From: Thioclava sp. SK-1
GTDB lineage: Bacteria; Pseudomonadota; Alphaproteobacteria; Rhodobacterales; Rhodobacteraceae
Direction: 5' to 3'
DNA: 64,000 nucleotides
Assembly (NCBI RefSeq): GCF_001705665.1
Contig: NZ_MDHA01000044.1
Location: 62,001-126,000, forward strand
How positions within the stretch are numbered: position 1 is the first letter of the stretch; each line of letters starts with the position of its first letter. Shown here in pieces: positions 1 through 9,657 of this stretch. The notes under the pieces were generated by a model. That model searched no databases and was not told the DNA's origin. It was given only the letters and a program-made list of their open reading frames with translations. The translations under genes and the position numbers were made by a program.

Positions 1-249
1 ACCATCACGATAGACGGACAAAGCAGCTCTGTCCCGGCGACATTTGAAGTGCAGGCCGAACTGGACCCAACCCAGGACGGATTGGAATGGTCCACCCTGC
101 CCGCCATGCGCAAAGTGATCGATGGCCGCGGCGTAGTGCAAGACGAACCCCTGCCCGCCAGCGCAATCGTCGCAGTGCGCTGGCGATACGCAAATACGCT
201 AGAGCCGGGTGAAACCGCCTTCAACAGTTACCGCGTCCGCGTCAACTGA
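1..249 (+). CDS. C-terminal fragment of a secreted repeat-type protein (5' end outside window)
   Basis: The reading frame is open from base 1 and stops with TGA at 247-249, so the gene begins before the window. About 82 residues are visible. They are rich in Thr, Val, Glu and Pro and end in a beta-strand-like pattern (FNSYRVRVN), as in the last strand of an immunoglobulin-like or DUF11-type repeat. The next gene on the same strand starts 49 bases later and encodes a secreted repeat protein, so this is probably the first visible member of a three-gene operon. No catalytic motif is present. The function is unknown; a surface or extracellular structural role is inferred from the neighbours only. 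Confidence 0.6.
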   Translation, partial: TITIDGQSSSVPATFEVQAELDPTQDGLEWSTLPAMRKVIDGRGVVQDEPLPASAIVAVRWRYANTLEPGETAFNSYRVRVN

Positions 250-298
250 CACAGGGCCCATACTGTTCGTGCATAAAGCTTAATCCAAGGAATTCATC

Positions 299-2935
299 GT
301 GACGTATCATCCTGCATTCCTGCGCTATGCAAGCGCAGTGGCTTTTAGCGCGTGCATATGCGGCGCAGCCTATGCAGCGCCCGAAGCCGGCGCAGTCATC
401 GGCAACCAAGCTGTCGCAACCTACACCAATGCGTCAGGTGATACGATCACCGTGACCTCCAACACCGTTGAAACACTCGTGCAGCAAGTCGCCGGCGTGA
501 CACTGACATCCGACAATTCCGAAACCATCGCGCCCGGCGGCAAAGCCTTCTTGCCACATATTATCACCAATGAAGGCAATGGGCCCGACGCCTTTACGTT
601 AACGGCGACGGAAGACAGCAGCGGTACGCTGAATACGTCGCAACTGGTGTTTTACCCGGACGCGAATATGGACGGGGTTGCCGATAGTGCGACATCGTTA
701 AGCCAAACGCCGGTCTTGGCCCCGGGTGAGCAGTTCGGCGTGGTCATCGAGGCCACTGTGCCCGCTACCGCCGCGGGGGCAGAAACCATAACCGTCCAAG
801 CCGCGTCGCAATTAGATGGCACCGTTTTATCCAGCAATACCGATACATTGACCATTTCCAATGACGCAATTGTCGAGCTGGTGAAATCTATGGTGGCCGA
901 TGCCGCCTCGGCGGGTAATCCCAACATTATCGACGCCGGCGATACGGTCACAATCACGCTGACATATTCCAGCACCGGACTGACTGCCGCGACCAATTAC
1001 GCCGTCGAAGATGTCCTAAGCACCGGCTTGAGCTATGTGCCCGGATCGGCACGCTGGTCGGATTCCGGTGTGGCTCTGGATGATGCGGATGGTGCCCCCA
1101 CGCCCGATGCCAGCAATGGCAATGGCGAAACGATCGCATGGGAATTTGACGGCACTCAGACCGTGAATTTTAACCTGTCCTCGGTGGCCTCTGGCAGATC
1201 CGGGCGAGTCACGTTTCAAGCAACAGTGGCCGCCGGCGCCAATGCCGGGCTGATCACCAACGTTGCGACCCAAACCGTGAACGGCACCACATTCCCGAAC
1301 TCGAACACTGCATCCATCGTAATCGCCAATCAATATTCGGCCTCTATCGCAGATACGGCGATCAATGCCGATGGGTCCCCAGATGGGTCGGTGACCTCGT
1401 CGACCGATGATGATGGCGCCCAAAACGACAGCGTCACCGAAACCGCAGATGTCTTCCAAGGCGCGGTTATTCGCCATGAATTTATTGTCACCAATCACTC
1501 CAATCAAGCAGATAGCTTTGTGGTCTCGGTCGCCAATACCGATTTCCCTGCAGACACCACATTTCGTATCGTCGGCGCCGATGGGGTGACGCCGATCATC
1601 GGCTCCGTCGGACCATTAGGGATTGACGCCAGCACGCGTGTCACGCTGATTGCCACTTTGCCCAGCAATCTGCTCCCCACCACAACCACGGATTACACTG
1701 CGGTCGTCACCGTGACCTCTGACGCCTCAGGCGTCACAGATACATCCACGGCAGAATTTACCGGTGCGATCCTCGCCGCCAGTGTCGATCTGGAAAATAC
1801 ACTGGTCGGTGCCGAGGGCGATGGAGCGGCCCCAACCAATGGCGGCGCCCCTTGGATCACCCAGGCTGTCGCACCGGGTGCGCCTGTTACATTCGCCATG
1901 ATTGTCGAGAATAATGGTCCCGTATCAGACAGTTATAACCTGACACTGGATCAGGCATTGCCGAGCGGGTGGACCGTAGAGTTCCGCAACGCCAATGGCA
2001 CGCTGATCAGCAACACCGGAACAATTCCTGCCGGCCAGCAATCCGCCATCTCTGTCACGGTGATCCCGGCGAAAACAGCCGCCCCCGGCACGGCTCCCAT
2101 AGATATCAAAGTCTCCAGCGCGGTGTCAGGACAATCTGACCGGATTGTCAACGCGCTGAGCGTCAGCGAAATATTCGATATTCACATCATCGAAAGCCAG
2201 GATGTACAGGCCTCGCCTGGCGGTGTGGTAGATATTTTTCATACGATCACCAACGCGGGCAATGTCGCCATCACCGAAGGCGCGATTGCGCATGGCGGGC
2301 TGTCCGATTTCGCGGGTGCAATTTTCTGGGATCAAAACGAAAATGGGGTTCTGGATGCCTCCGACCCGGTGATCGAGAATTTTGATGAGCTGACTGATGG
2401 GATCAGCAGCGGCGTGAATGGTCTTGCGCTGGGGGGCAGCATTTCGGTGATCTACCGTGTCCAAACCCCATCCACCGCCACCGCCGGCGTTCTGGAAATT
2501 GCCACGCTTAGCGTCGCGACCAGCTTGAACCTGGGTGCGGGAACGGATGCCGATACAAGCGATAACTCTGTGCAAGACCGGATTATCATCGTTTCCGGCG
2601 ATGTGACCTTGAATAAATACCAATATATTGACAGCGCCTGTGATGGAACCGTCGGCACATTTTCCAAGACGCGCCAAAATGTCGATCCCGGGCAATGCAT
2701 CCGCTACATGATCGTGGCCGCAAATACCGGCGCGTTTGACGCCGATAATGTGCGCATTTCTGACACGGCTCCAGCCTATACGACGGTGACAAATTGCGGT
2801 GGGCTTTGCCCTGAAACGCTGTTCCCGACAAGCAGCACCGCCACCGTCACCACCACGAGCATTTCCAGTGATCATGGAACGGTTTTACCCGGCGGGGTGG
2901 CTCGGATTGAATTCACCGTGCGGGTGGACAATTAA
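299..2935 (+). CDS. Secreted DUF11-type repeat protein (878 aa)
   Basis: The gene starts with GTG at 299. The N-terminus has a classical signal peptide, with a hydrophobic stretch at about residues 8-25 ending in AYA-AP. The rest is low in charge and rich in Thr, Ser, Val, Ala and Asn, with recurrent beta-sandwich units of the kind collected in DUF11/CARDB-like families (for example TITLTYSSTG, VTFAMIVENNGPVSDSYNLT, GDVTLNKYQYIDSACDG). Asp-rich loops (YPDANMDGVADS, WDQNENGVLDASDP) look like calcium-binding turns. Two Cys pairs lie near the C-terminus (DSACDG/GQCIRY and TNCGGLCPET). There is no membrane anchor or sorting signal at the end. It sits 72 bases before the 1916-aa barrel protein and is probably co-transcribed with it. 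I infer an extracellular or surface-bound structural protein. Whether the downstream protein anchors it is untested. Confidence 0.7.
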   Translation: MTYHPAFLRYASAVAFSACICGAAYAAPEAGAVIGNQAVATYTNASGDTITVTSNTVETLVQQVAGVTLTSDNSETIAPGGKAFLPHIITNEGNGPDAFTLTATEDSSGTLNTSQLVFYPDANMDGVADSATSLSQTPVLAPGEQFGVVIEATVPATAAGAETITVQAASQLDGTVLSSNTDTLTISNDAIVELVKSMVADAASAGNPNIIDAGDTVTITLTYSSTGLTAATNYAVEDVLSTGLSYVPGSARWSDSGVALDDADGAPTPDASNGNGETIAWEFDGTQTVNFNLSSVASGRSGRVTFQATVAAGANAGLITNVATQTVNGTTFPNSNTASIVIANQYSASIADTAINADGSPDGSVTSSTDDDGAQNDSVTETADVFQGAVIRHEFIVTNHSNQADSFVVSVANTDFPADTTFRIVGADGVTPIIGSVGPLGIDASTRVTLIATLPSNLLPTTTTDYTAVVTVTSDASGVTDTSTAEFTGAILAASVDLENTLVGAEGDGAAPTNGGAPWITQAVAPGAPVTFAMIVENNGPVSDSYNLTLDQALPSGWTVEFRNANGTLISNTGTIPAGQQSAISVTVIPAKTAAPGTAPIDIKVSSAVSGQSDRIVNALSVSEIFDIHIIESQDVQASPGGVVDIFHTITNAGNVAITEGAIAHGGLSDFAGAIFWDQNENGVLDASDPVIENFDELTDGISSGVNGLALGGSISVIYRVQTPSTATAGVLEIATLSVATSLNLGAGTDADTSDNSVQDRIIIVSGDVTLNKYQYIDSACDGTVGTFSKTRQNVDPGQCIRYMIVAANTGAFDADNVRISDTAPAYTTVTNCGGLCPETLFPTSSTATVTTTSISSDHGTVLPGGVARIEFTVRVDN

Positions 2936-3007
2936 CCCGATCCGCCCTGCCTTGGCACGGGGGCTACGCCTGCGCATCGGGTCATTGGTCTTTAAGGAGC
3001 ACGAGTA

Positions 3008-6000
3008 ATGCGAGGCTTCATCCGCTTTGCACATGCTATGGGCCTATGCGCGCGCCTTGGGATTGTGATCGCCCTGGGCCTTTGCGCCACGCCACAGACC
3101 AGTCTGGCCAGCCCGATCACGGCAGGCACGGTCATTCGCAATATTGCCCAGACCACCTATTTCAACACCGCCCTTGGGCTGATGGAGACCATTCAGTCAA
3201 ATCCGGTGGAGGCCCGCGTTGCCGCCGTTCCCGCCGTAGATATTTCCGGCCAGACGCGGCTAAACATCTCACGCGGTACCCGTGACCATTATTATTACCG
3301 CATCCGCAATACCGGCAATGTGTCCTTACAGATCGCACCGCAGATCCAGCTGCGCGGCGCGGTCGCGCTAGTACGCGATGCCCGGCTCGTGCGTGATGTG
3401 AATGGCAATGGCCTTGTCGACCGTGATGATTTAGCCGTCGATCCTTCGGTCCAACTCACGTTGAAACAGGGACAAACGATTGATCTGATTTACAGCTTTC
3501 GCATTGCTCAAGGCGCGCAACCGGGGGACCAGTTTCAAGCCGAACTCATCTTACATGCCGATTACAACGCCGTTGCACAGCAGGTGACGGGCGACGCCAT
3601 GGGACAAGCCACTATCGTCTTGGCCGCGTTGGAGCTAACGAAAACGCAATCCATTGTGCCTGGCGATACCCGTGACACGCTGCGCTATGATCTGCGGCTG
3701 CGCAATATGTCCGACATGGCCGTTGCCGCCTATGACATAATCGACGCTGCACCTGTACGAATCAACGGCACCCAAACCGCAGGTATTGTGCTGCGCGATA
3801 GCGTGCCACTGAATACGGTTTTCGCTGAAATCGTTCAAAATGGTGGGCTGACCCCGCTGTATCATCGCCGTGGCGATCCCAAGCACAGTTATCTGACGAA
3901 GCGGCCAAATGATTCCCGCACAATTGACGCGGTTGCTTTTTTTCATCCTGGTGCCTATGCGTCTGGGCGCGCCAATTACGTGGCATTTTCTGTCACTCTG
4001 GACCATACGCTTGGCGAAATTGAGGTGGAGAATACCGCACAAACCTATGGCACGGGCGGTTCCGGCGCGTTCGACCTGCCGTCCAACACGGTGCGCTATA
4101 TCGCCAATCGGGATGCGCCGGGACAGTTGCATATCATTGATCCCCACACCGAAACAGGGGTGGATCATGCCACGCTGGGCTCCGATATTGCGCTGCGCGT
4201 GACCTCTGGCGCGTGTAACATTTCCACAGCAGTCGACACGCTCATGGTCATGCTGCGCAGCCAGCTGACCGGAGACATCGAACCCATTTTGGCGCGTGAA
4301 ACAGGGGCCAACACGGGGGTTTTCGTCACGCCTCCGCTGCCCATTGCAGACATGGCACAGGCTGTGCACGCGGATGGGGTTATCGCCGCAATCCAAGGGG
4401 ATCATCTGCATGCGCAAACGCAATGCGGGGGTACGGCCCTACAGGCCACAGTGCAGGTAGAGCCAGGAAATTTTGTCTTTGATGCGATCACCAATGCGCC
4501 GGTTGCCGATGTGACACTTGTGTTGATCGATGCGAACACGGGGCGTGAAACGGCCCGCACACGCAGTGACGCGCGTGGTTTTTTCGCCTTTGGCACATTA
4601 CCGCCGGGGCGCTACCGTTTTGACATTGCCGATACGTCTGACTGGCAATTCCCGTCAATCCGGGCAGAGTTTCGCGGCTTTGGGCGCAGCACAACACAGG
4701 CCGCGTTCGGCGCGATTTTTAACCATGGTGGCGGGGTGATCTCGGTCTCGGACCTGCCGCTGGATCCGTTTTATGGCGCGCCCATCGGGCTGCGCAAACA
4801 GGCAGATCGTGACCGTGTGACACAGGGTGATTTTGTAACCTACACGCTGACGCTGACCAACAACATGCAACAAGCCCTTGTTGGGGCACAGGTTTTTGAC
4901 CGCCCCGACCGGGGAATGCGCATCGTGCCTGGATCGTCCAGCTTGAATGGAACAGCACTGGCCGACCCGATGGCCGACGCCGATGGCGACATGGTGTTCG
5001 ATTTGGGAAATCTGCTGCCGCTGGGCAGTTATAAGCTCAGCTATGCCATGGCCGTCACCGCAGTCGCACACGAAGGACAGCTTGAAAACACCGCGATTTT
5101 GACTGGTCGCCAAGCCGGCAGCGGGATTTTGCACCAATCGGCACTGGCGCGTGCTGTGGTACGGCTGGACAATTCGGGCGGAGTGTTTGCGCGGCAAGGC
5201 ACGGTTTTAGGCACGGTATTCATGGATTGCAACGCCAATGGGCGCCAAGACGGCACATCAGAACCCGGCATCCCCGGAATTCGCATCGTCACACAGGAGG
5301 GGCTGTTTGTTGTCACTGATATCAATGGCAAATACTCGCTTCCCGGACTACGCCCCGTCACACACGCGTTCGGGGTGCAAAGCGCGACATTGCCGGCCAA
5401 TACGCAAATACGTGTGACGCGCAGCAATGATCTTGGCCGCGGCGGAACGCGTCTGGTGCCCCTGCGCCGTGGAGAAATGCGGGTAGAAAATTTCGCGGTT
5501 CTGGCGTGCACGCCCGACACGCTGGCCGAGGTCACGGCGCGCCGCGATCACTTCACCCAAGACATGAAACGCCCCGGGTTGCACGCCACTGACCTGCCCA
5601 TTGAGGCGACGCGCGCCACCACCCTTTCCGCGCGCTCCGAAGCCGGGGTGGCCACCACCACACATCTGACGCCGTCGCTTTTGCAGGCCCAAAACGAAGA
5701 TCCGCAACATGGTGTTTTGCGCCCTACCCTGACAGAGAAAACCAGAACACCTCGCCGGCCGCTCGATGCGATGATCAAAGAGTTTGATGAAACGGCGGTT
5801 TTTTTGGATCTGGAAGACGGACAAATCCTAAAGCGACGAACGCAAAACATTCGTGTAAAAGCCAGGGCAGATTTAACCTTGGATCTGATCGTGAACGGCC
5901 GCCCCCTTGGATCGCAGCGCGTTGGCGAACACAGCCGCTGGGGCGAAAAAAACGTTCAAGCCATTGAATTTATCGCCGTCACCCTGCGCGCAGGCGACAA

Positions 6001-8758
6001 CCATCTGGTCCTTGTGGGACGCGATGGGTTTGGTATTGAACGGTTGCGCCATGACGTCCGTGTAACGGCACCCGGCGATGCCACGCGCATTGACATTATC
6101 GCCCCCGACACAGCCAGCGCCAATCCGGTCAATAAGATCCCGGTGGTTGTACGCCTGTTGGATGCGCGCGGCCTGCCTGTCCCTGCCTCTGCCACCGTGA
6201 CGCTATCGGCGGGCAAGGCGCTGTGGGATGTCGAAGATATCCGCCCCGGCGCCCCCGGCGTGCAGGCCTATATCGACAATGGCGAGGCAACGTTCAACCT
6301 GATCGCGCCGCAAATCGCGGGTCCAGATACGCTGATCATTCGTGCCGGTTTCGACACCGCGCAGGCCGCCATCACCTTTACCCCTGACCTGAACGAGCAC
6401 ATCCTAATCGGGGTGATCGAAGGCGCGATTGCGCTCAACAAAAACACTGCGGGCGCGTTGCTGCGCGATGGGCGGCTCAACCCTTTCGAAGACACAACCA
6501 CTGGCTTACGCGGAGAGCTGTATTTCAAAGGCGCAATCCGCGGAGAGTCGCTTTTGACGCTGCGCTACAGCTCTGATCGCGATACAGAAGACCGGCTGTT
6601 TCGTGACATTCAGGCCGATGAATATTATCCGATCTATGGCGACAGCTCAGAACGCGGCTATGATGCCCAATCTTCAAGCAATCTTTATGTAAAAGTGGAA
6701 CAGGGCCGATCCTACATGCTTTACGGCGACATCGCGATTGAGCCAGAGGCCAGCGCGTTCAAACTGGGCGGACAGCGCCGCGTCGCCACCGGAGCCAAGG
6801 CACATTGGGAAAATGATCGCGTATCGGTCACTGTCTTCGGCGCATACACCGCCCAAAACCAGCAAGTGGTTGAATTTCCCGGGCGCGGCGTGTCTGGCCC
6901 CTACAATCTGACATTGGCGGGCTATGTCGAGGGGTCAGAACGTGTTGAGGTCTTGGTGCGTGACGAAGATGGCGGAGATATTTTAACCGCCACTTCATTG
7001 CGGCGTGGCACGGATTACATTTTGGATTTCTTCCGCAATACAATCACCTTTGACGACCCGCTGCGCCAATATGATCTGCAAGGGAACCCGATCTCGGTCC
7101 GCGTCACTTATGAGGTCGAGCACGATGGCGCGGCCCGTTATTGGCTTTATGGCAGCGAGGTCAACTATGCGCTGAACGAGCGGACCACGCTGGGCGCGCG
7201 CGGGGTCCATTCCGATGCGCCCAAGGGCAACCCCGCGCGTGAACAGCTGCAATCTGCCTATCTACGCCATGAAACTCTCAGGGGTGGCATATGGGAGGCC
7301 GAGCTGGCACGGTCCGTCGATTTCGCTGGGCGTCGTGATCAGGCAGGGCGGCTATCCTATGATCTGCGCACCCAAGATCAGCAGCTGCGATTTGAAGCCA
7401 TTCACACCGGAAATAATTTTGTCGCCGGCGGCGGCTTGGCGCGTGCGGGCACAACGCAAATGCGTCTCTCATATGGCGTGGCGTTGGACGACAAGAATGA
7501 CCTGGAACTCGTGGCGCAATATCTAAAAGATCGCAGCGCAGACAGGGATTCACTTGAAATCGAGGCACTATATGCGCGCCGCTTTAACGATCGATTGCGT
7601 GGCGAAATAGGTCTGGAACTGGCCAGCCGGTCACAAGATGGTCGGCGCGGAGAAGATGGCGCGGTGATCATTGGGGCGGATTGGTCCCCCACAAGCCGTC
7701 CTGATGTGGCGATCCGTGCGCGGCTTCGCCTGCCTGTCATCGGCCAAAACCGCGATCACGCTGAACTGGTCTTGGGCAGCTACCGAGAACCCGCGCCGGG
7801 CTGGCGCAGCTATAATGAGGTGGAGCTGACATTTGACCGCCGTATGCTGTTATCACGCGCGCGCTGGGGCATGGAATATCAACTTAACTCATGGTTAAGC
7901 GGCACGACAGAAATCAGCGAAGCCCCCGATGACCTGGAAGAAACGCTGCATCAGGGCGTAGACACACAGTGGCAGATCAATGACGCTACGACCCTGAATT
8001 TGGGGTTGGAACATTCGCGAAAGGCCAAGACGGGAGGTGAAGAGTTGACCAGCATCACCCTGGGCGCGACATGGGAAAACCATGCCGGGACAAGGGTTGG
8101 AGACGCCGATTTCGACACGACGATAGAGCCAGATGGAACCACATTCTATGCAAGCCTTGGCCTTGCGGCGCAGGTCACGCCAGATTGGGCACTGCTGGGC
8201 CGTACCCGTGTTGCCGTCGACAAACGCAGCAAACCCCATCACCAACGCATTCGGACCCGGCTGGGCATTGCCTATCGTCCCGTATCAGATCCACGGCTGG
8301 ATGTGTTGGGTTGGTATGAGCATCGGTTAGAACAAAGGCATGGCCGCAATGAAACGCATCTATGGTCAGTCGACGCGCATTATGAACCCACCGAGAACCT
8401 GCGGCTGAACGGAAAATATGCCGGGCAGCATCAATCGATCTGTGTCGGTCCAACCTACGCACAAACGACCACACAGCTGTTACAAGCCGGGCTGAACGTC
8501 GAATTCTTCGATGACCGCCTTCAATTCGGGATGAATGCCGCCCGGCTGTGGGACAATGATGGCGCCGGCACGACCGGCATTGGCGCCGAGCTTGGCTTTT
8601 CCCCAACAGAAGGCGCGCTCATTGCTGTGGGCTTTAACGCTGTGTCTGACGAGGTCGCGGGGCAGTCTGATCTATATCAGGACGGCGCCTATCTGCGCGT
8701 AAACCTGTTGCTGGATGACAGCCTATGGGATCGCCTGAACGGGCTTCTTGCCAAGTAG
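3008..8758 (+). CDS. Giant DUF11/SdrD-B repeat protein with C-terminal outer-membrane beta-barrel (1916 aa)
   Basis: ATG at 3008 follows a strong AAGGAG ribosome binding site. A signal peptide covers about residues 1-34 (SLA-SPITA). Visible modules are N-terminal beta repeats with a dockerin-like loop (DVNGNGLVDRDDL, about 130); a carboxypeptidase-regulatory-like fold at about 485-545 (TNAPVADVTLVLIDANTGRE, PPGRYRFDI); a DUF11 unit at about 600-705; an SdrD-B-like unit at about 735-800 (GTVFMDCNANGRQDG, TDINGKYSLPGL); Ig-like segments at about 930-1130; and from about 1135 to the end alternating amphipathic strands typical of a large outer-membrane barrel (YPIYGDSSERGYDAQSS, LYVKVEQGRSYMLYGDI). 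It therefore probably combines surface-exposed repeats with its own membrane pore, in the manner of an adhesin or usher. No TonB box or POTRA domain was recognised. The exact function is unknown. Confidence 0.7.
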   Translation: MRGFIRFAHAMGLCARLGIVIALGLCATPQTSLASPITAGTVIRNIAQTTYFNTALGLMETIQSNPVEARVAAVPAVDISGQTRLNISRGTRDHYYYRIRNTGNVSLQIAPQIQLRGAVALVRDARLVRDVNGNGLVDRDDLAVDPSVQLTLKQGQTIDLIYSFRIAQGAQPGDQFQAELILHADYNAVAQQVTGDAMGQATIVLAALELTKTQSIVPGDTRDTLRYDLRLRNMSDMAVAAYDIIDAAPVRINGTQTAGIVLRDSVPLNTVFAEIVQNGGLTPLYHRRGDPKHSYLTKRPNDSRTIDAVAFFHPGAYASGRANYVAFSVTLDHTLGEIEVENTAQTYGTGGSGAFDLPSNTVRYIANRDAPGQLHIIDPHTETGVDHATLGSDIALRVTSGACNISTAVDTLMVMLRSQLTGDIEPILARETGANTGVFVTPPLPIADMAQAVHADGVIAAIQGDHLHAQTQCGGTALQATVQVEPGNFVFDAITNAPVADVTLVLIDANTGRETARTRSDARGFFAFGTLPPGRYRFDIADTSDWQFPSIRAEFRGFGRSTTQAAFGAIFNHGGGVISVSDLPLDPFYGAPIGLRKQADRDRVTQGDFVTYTLTLTNNMQQALVGAQVFDRPDRGMRIVPGSSSLNGTALADPMADADGDMVFDLGNLLPLGSYKLSYAMAVTAVAHEGQLENTAILTGRQAGSGILHQSALARAVVRLDNSGGVFARQGTVLGTVFMDCNANGRQDGTSEPGIPGIRIVTQEGLFVVTDINGKYSLPGLRPVTHAFGVQSATLPANTQIRVTRSNDLGRGGTRLVPLRRGEMRVENFAVLACTPDTLAEVTARRDHFTQDMKRPGLHATDLPIEATRATTLSARSEAGVATTTHLTPSLLQAQNEDPQHGVLRPTLTEKTRTPRRPLDAMIKEFDETAVFLDLEDGQILKRRTQNIRVKARADLTLDLIVNGRPLGSQRVGEHSRWGEKNVQAIEFIAVTLRAGDNHLVLVGRDGFGIERLRHDVRVTAPGDATRIDIIAPDTASANPVNKIPVVVRLLDARGLPVPASATVTLSAGKALWDVEDIRPGAPGVQAYIDNGEATFNLIAPQIAGPDTLIIRAGFDTAQAAITFTPDLNEHILIGVIEGAIALNKNTAGALLRDGRLNPFEDTTTGLRGELYFKGAIRGESLLTLRYSSDRDTEDRLFRDIQADEYYPIYGDSSERGYDAQSSSNLYVKVEQGRSYMLYGDIAIEPEASAFKLGGQRRVATGAKAHWENDRVSVTVFGAYTAQNQQVVEFPGRGVSGPYNLTLAGYVEGSERVEVLVRDEDGGDILTATSLRRGTDYILDFFRNTITFDDPLRQYDLQGNPISVRVTYEVEHDGAARYWLYGSEVNYALNERTTLGARGVHSDAPKGNPAREQLQSAYLRHETLRGGIWEAELARSVDFAGRRDQAGRLSYDLRTQDQQLRFEAIHTGNNFVAGGGLARAGTTQMRLSYGVALDDKNDLELVAQYLKDRSADRDSLEIEALYARRFNDRLRGEIGLELASRSQDGRRGEDGAVIIGADWSPTSRPDVAIRARLRLPVIGQNRDHAELVLGSYREPAPGWRSYNEVELTFDRRMLLSRARWGMEYQLNSWLSGTTEISEAPDDLEETLHQGVDTQWQINDATTLNLGLEHSRKAKTGGEELTSITLGATWENHAGTRVGDADFDTTIEPDGTTFYASLGLAAQVTPDWALLGRTRVAVDKRSKPHHQRIRTRLGIAYRPVSDPRLDVLGWYEHRLEQRHGRNETHLWSVDAHYEPTENLRLNGKYAGQHQSICVGPTYAQTTTQLLQAGLNVEFFDDRLQFGMNAARLWDNDGAGTTGIGAELGFSPTEGALIAVGFNAVSDEVAGQSDLYQDGAYLRVNLLLDDSLWDRLNGLLAK

Positions 8759-8773
8759 TGTGATTTAGCCCGG

Positions 8774-8792
8774 TTGCATATTCACTATGCAA
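8774..8792. other. Stem-loop between convergent genes
   Basis: TTGCATA (8774-8780) and TATGCAA (8786-8792) form a perfect 7-bp stem with a 5-base loop. It lies 16 bases after the stop of the 1916-aa gene and 41 bases beyond the convergent co-chaperone stop. There is no strong U-run on either side, so it may be a weak bidirectional 3' end structure rather than a classical terminator. Confidence 0.35.
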
Positions 8793-8833
8793 ATAGGCCA
8801 AGCTCATACGAAAAGATATTATATTATGAACAC

Positions 8834-9529
8834 TCACGCGGCAGTAGAGGCCTGAATTTCGGCCCACGCCCGGTTCAACGCAACAGTTCGTTCCTGTGCA
8901 AGTTTCACGGCTTCTTCGGGCAGCCCCCGCGCAATGGCGCGGTCAGGATGAGCTTCACGGACCGCTTTGCGCCATGCCGCGCGAACTTGATCCAGCGGCG
9001 CACCCGGCGTGACCTCAAGAACCGTCCAGGGGTCGGGCTCTGCATCGGGGACCAATGTGGCCTTGATCGAGCGGAAACAGCATTGCTCCAACCCGAAGAT
9101 ACGTGCCACTTCCAGCAAGAAGGCGTCTTCGGCTTCGTGGTAATCGCCATCTGCAACGGCGATCGCAAACAGTCCCTCCAAAATATCTTTCAAAACCGGA
9201 TCACCAGGGCCAAACATTGCGGCGATCTTACGGGCATAAGCATCAAATCCCGCCACATCCGTGCGTGCCAGATTGAAGACACGCGCAGCGTTTTCCTCTT
9301 CTTCCCGCGGAATTTGGAAAATACGGCGAAAAGTTTCCACCTCATTGCGGGTGACATGCCCATCGGCCTTAGCCATCTTTGCGCCAAGCGCGATGACAGC
9401 AATGGTAAAAGCCACAGACCGCTCAGGAGGCGCGCGCAAATAATCGAAAACAACAGACAATCCCTCGCCCCGTGCAAGGGCGGCAATGATGGCTGCAATG
9501 CGGGACCATATTGAAAGCGGCTTATCCAT
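8834..9529 (-). CDS. djlA: DjlA-like co-chaperone: TerB domain plus C-terminal J domain (231 aa)
   Basis: An N-terminal acidic helical TerB-type domain (about residues 35-155, with KADGHVTRNEVE and VADGDYHEAEDAFL) is followed by a short J domain (about 160-231: DPWTVLEVTPGA, EAHPDR, ERTVALNRAWAEI). The HPD tripeptide that activates DnaK ATPase is intact. This order matches DjlA-type proteins, which act as DnaK co-chaperones at the inner membrane. The N-terminus (IWSRIAAIIAALARG) could be a weak membrane-associated helix. The open frame extends 12 codons further to 9565; I chose the ATG at 9529 (MDKPLS) because homologous proteins begin close to this point. The gene converges on the giant secreted-protein operon and is probably monocistronic. 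Confidence 0.8.
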   Translation of the reverse strand: MDKPLSIWSRIAAIIAALARGEGLSVVFDYLRAPPERSVAFTIAVIALGAKMAKADGHVTRNEVETFRRIFQIPREEEENAARVFNLARTDVAGFDAYARKIAAMFGPGDPVLKDILEGLFAIAVADGDYHEAEDAFLLEVARIFGLEQCCFRSIKATLVPDAEPDPWTVLEVTPGAPLDQVRAAWRKAVREAHPDRAIARGLPEEAVKLAQERTVALNRAWAEIQASTAA

Positions 9530-9657
9530 ACGCATCAGTTTAAACTGACTCGCGGCGGAATGCATCCTGACATTTTCGCTATCACTACCCGCAGCGCAAC
9601 GGGCGTATATGAAATGATCACTGCGCCCGCTTATATTGCGACATATGCGTCACCTGT

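Noticed and set aside
8774-9514. 246-aa open frame on the plus strand opposite the TerB/J-domain gene
   Set aside because: It is the antisense shadow of a gene with clear domains; its translation has no family-like segments and no ribosome binding site.
8834-9529. Tellurite resistance locus because of TerB-type domains here and at 30997
   Set aside because: The two genes are unlinked, and no TerC, TerD or TerZ genes are present; TerB folds alone do not indicate resistance.
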